Assembly: GCA_002104895.1 (NCBI GenBank)
Contig: MCFG01000447.1
Span: 1-51,235 of the forward strand
Reading direction: 5' to 3'
Length of the DNA: 51,235 nucleotides
DNA from: Anaeromyces robustus
Taxonomy: Eukaryota > Neocallimastigomycota > Neocallimastigomycetes > Neocallimastigales > Neocallimastigaceae
Under the pieces are notes generated by a model that made no database searches, was not told the DNA's origin, and was given only the letters and a program-made list of their open reading frames with translations. This document shows, one piece after another, positions 50,080 to 51,235 of the stretch; position 1 is the stretch's first letter, and every line of letters begins with the position of its first letter. A program made the translations under genes and the position numbers.

Positions 50080-51235
50080 TTAATTTTGTGTGACAGTGAT
50101 AGTTTTAGGTATATATTTTGTAGATTTAATTCTTCTAGTTGATGATGGAATTGCTTTATTAATAGTAGTAGAATCTGTAGATGATAAAGGAATAGTTGTT
50201 ATAGTAATAGTAGTAATTTTTGGATATTGTTGTTGTTGTTGTTGAGCCATAATATAATTATTCTTTGAAGAGGATAATAATGAAGAATTAGAATCATTAT
50301 AATAGCATGCTCCAAATTCACTTTGACATCCTTCTCCACAATGTTCTGCTGATAATCCACAAATACCATCTTTACTACAACAACTTATATGATCATAGGA
50401 ACGTTCTTCTTTACCTTTAATAATACAACTACCATAACCTTTACCACAGGATTGACCAATGTTACTTTTTACATAATTATATAATGGTGAATTTAATGTA
50501 GCAGTTATAGTTTTAACTGATGAATTTGAATTTGAATTTGAACTTGAACTTGAACTTGAACTTGAAATAGATAAAGTTGAAGAAGAAGAAGAAGAAGAGG
50601 AATAAGATGGATTAGAATTTAAATTTAATCCATTCATTGAACATATACCATATTTAGATTGACAACCAGCATTAATATTACAATCTTCATAACTTAAACC
50701 ACAAAAACCTTTTTTATTACAACATCCTATAGCTACATATGCTGAATTATTACCATTGACAGAAGTACAATTACCATGATTTACTCCACATTCAGGCCTT
50801 TCTTTTATTGGAAGTTTTGTTGGTAAAGTATTAAGTGGTGTTGGTGCAATTGTAGTAGTTGTATTAATCTTTTTAGAAGGATAATTTGTAATTTTAATAG
50901 TTGTAGTAGTAGAAGTAGTAGTAGAAGTAGTTGTAGTTCTTGTAGTTGTAGTAGTAGTAGTTGTTATAGGTGCATGAATGAATTTTTGATCAGATAAACA
51001 AGTACCATATTCAATTTGACATCCTTTTTCAATAAGACATTGATCAAGTATAGGTAAATCTGTATTATCAATTTCAAAACATTGATTAGTAGAAGAACAA
51101 CAACTACCTTGAGGACATTTAGAATAACCAGAAGAAGCACCACAACCTTCATAAACATTAACAGGTGAATAAACTATTTTTTTACCATTATTTAAAAATC
51201 GATTAGGAGTATCAAGAGATTGTATATCTTGAATA
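50080..51235 (-). CDS. Subtilisin-like protease with chitin-binding modules, copy 4 (5' part outside window)
   Basis: The frame is open from the right edge to the stop at 50080; the catalytic domain would lie outside the window. Visible are chitin-binding module 1 (EGCGASSGYSKCPQGSCC), a Thr-rich linker, module 2 (ECGVNHGNC...GCCNKKGFCG), a Ser/Asn linker, module 3 (QSCGKGYGSCI...SCCSKDGICG) and the conserved end PKTITVTQN. Each module has the hevein-type Cys pattern with a CC pair, which binds chitin. It is nearly identical to copy 3 over the shared part and has the intact 3' end that copy 3 lost. Whether the whole gene is functional cannot be judged here. Confidence 0.9.
   Translation of the reverse strand, partial: IQDIQSLDTPNRFLNNGKKIVYSPVNVYEGCGASSGYSKCPQGSCCSSTNQCFEIDNTDLPILDQCLIEKGCQIEYGTCLSDQKFIHAPITTTTTTTTRTTTTSTTTSTTTTIKITNYPSKKINTTTTIAPTPLNTLPTKLPIKERPECGVNHGNCTSVNGNNSAYVAIGCCNKKGFCGLSYEDCNINAGCQSKYGICSMNGLNLNSNPSYSSSSSSSSTLSISSSSSSSSSNSNSNSSVKTITATLNSPLYNYVKSNIGQSCGKGYGSCIIKGKEERSYDHISCCSKDGICGLSAEHCGEGCQSEFGACYYNDSNSSLLSSSKNNYIMAQQQQQQYPKITTITITTIPLSSTDSTTINKAIPSSTRRIKSTKYIPKTITVTQN

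Overview
This is a eukaryotic window, extremely AT-rich outside genes, packed with homopolymers, (AAAT)n and (ATT)n microsatellites and Asn/Thr/Ser-rich low-complexity proteins. Secreted chitin-binding subtilases, CotH-family remnants, tiny introns and copia/MULE repeats together fit an anaerobic gut fungus (Neocallimastigomycota). This assignment is an inference from gene content and composition, not from a marker gene.

Layout. 1-4.6 kb is a transposon graveyard. It holds the 3' end of a Ty1/copia element whose LTR carries a nested MULE-type DNA transposon with a 9-bp target-site duplication (TSD), a second copia-type polypurine tract/LTR start, a small inverted-repeat element, and a 564-bp non-autonomous MULE relative with its own 9-bp TSD. 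5.4-17.3 kb carries three minus-strand genes for single-pass membrane proteins with low-complexity tails. Two of them (10.9-13.5 and 15.9-17.3 kb) are clear paralogs with a shared series of short cytosolic motifs; the third (5.4-6.6 kb) is a more distant look-alike. A relatively GC-rich island of unknown origin lies at 9.08-9.48 kb.

20.4-21.1 kb encodes a six-helix membrane protein. 21.9-34.5 kb is mostly decay: two CotH-family pseudogenes in opposite orientations, several coding scraps, a 514-bp fold-back element, and one apparently intact two-exon gene (31.35-32.7 kb) for a secreted mucin-like protein with two related Cys-domains.

34.5 kb to the right edge is a minus-strand array of four subtilisin-like (S8) protease paralogs with three C-terminal chitin-binding type 1 modules. 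All three fully visible copies carry lesions: a frame break at the initiator/signal peptide, a single-base frameshift after the catalytic Ser, and a truncation at both ends. The fourth runs off the window. Their 3' flanks are shared segmental duplications containing a conserved 28-bp palindrome. A secreted alpha/beta hydrolase gene sits between copies 3 and 4, flanked by direct repeats.

No tRNA, rRNA or CRISPR array was recognised. The apparently functional loci code for secreted or membrane proteins; the subtilase array and CotH remnants show birth-and-death evolution of secreted-protein families driven by duplication and microsatellite-mediated rearrangement.
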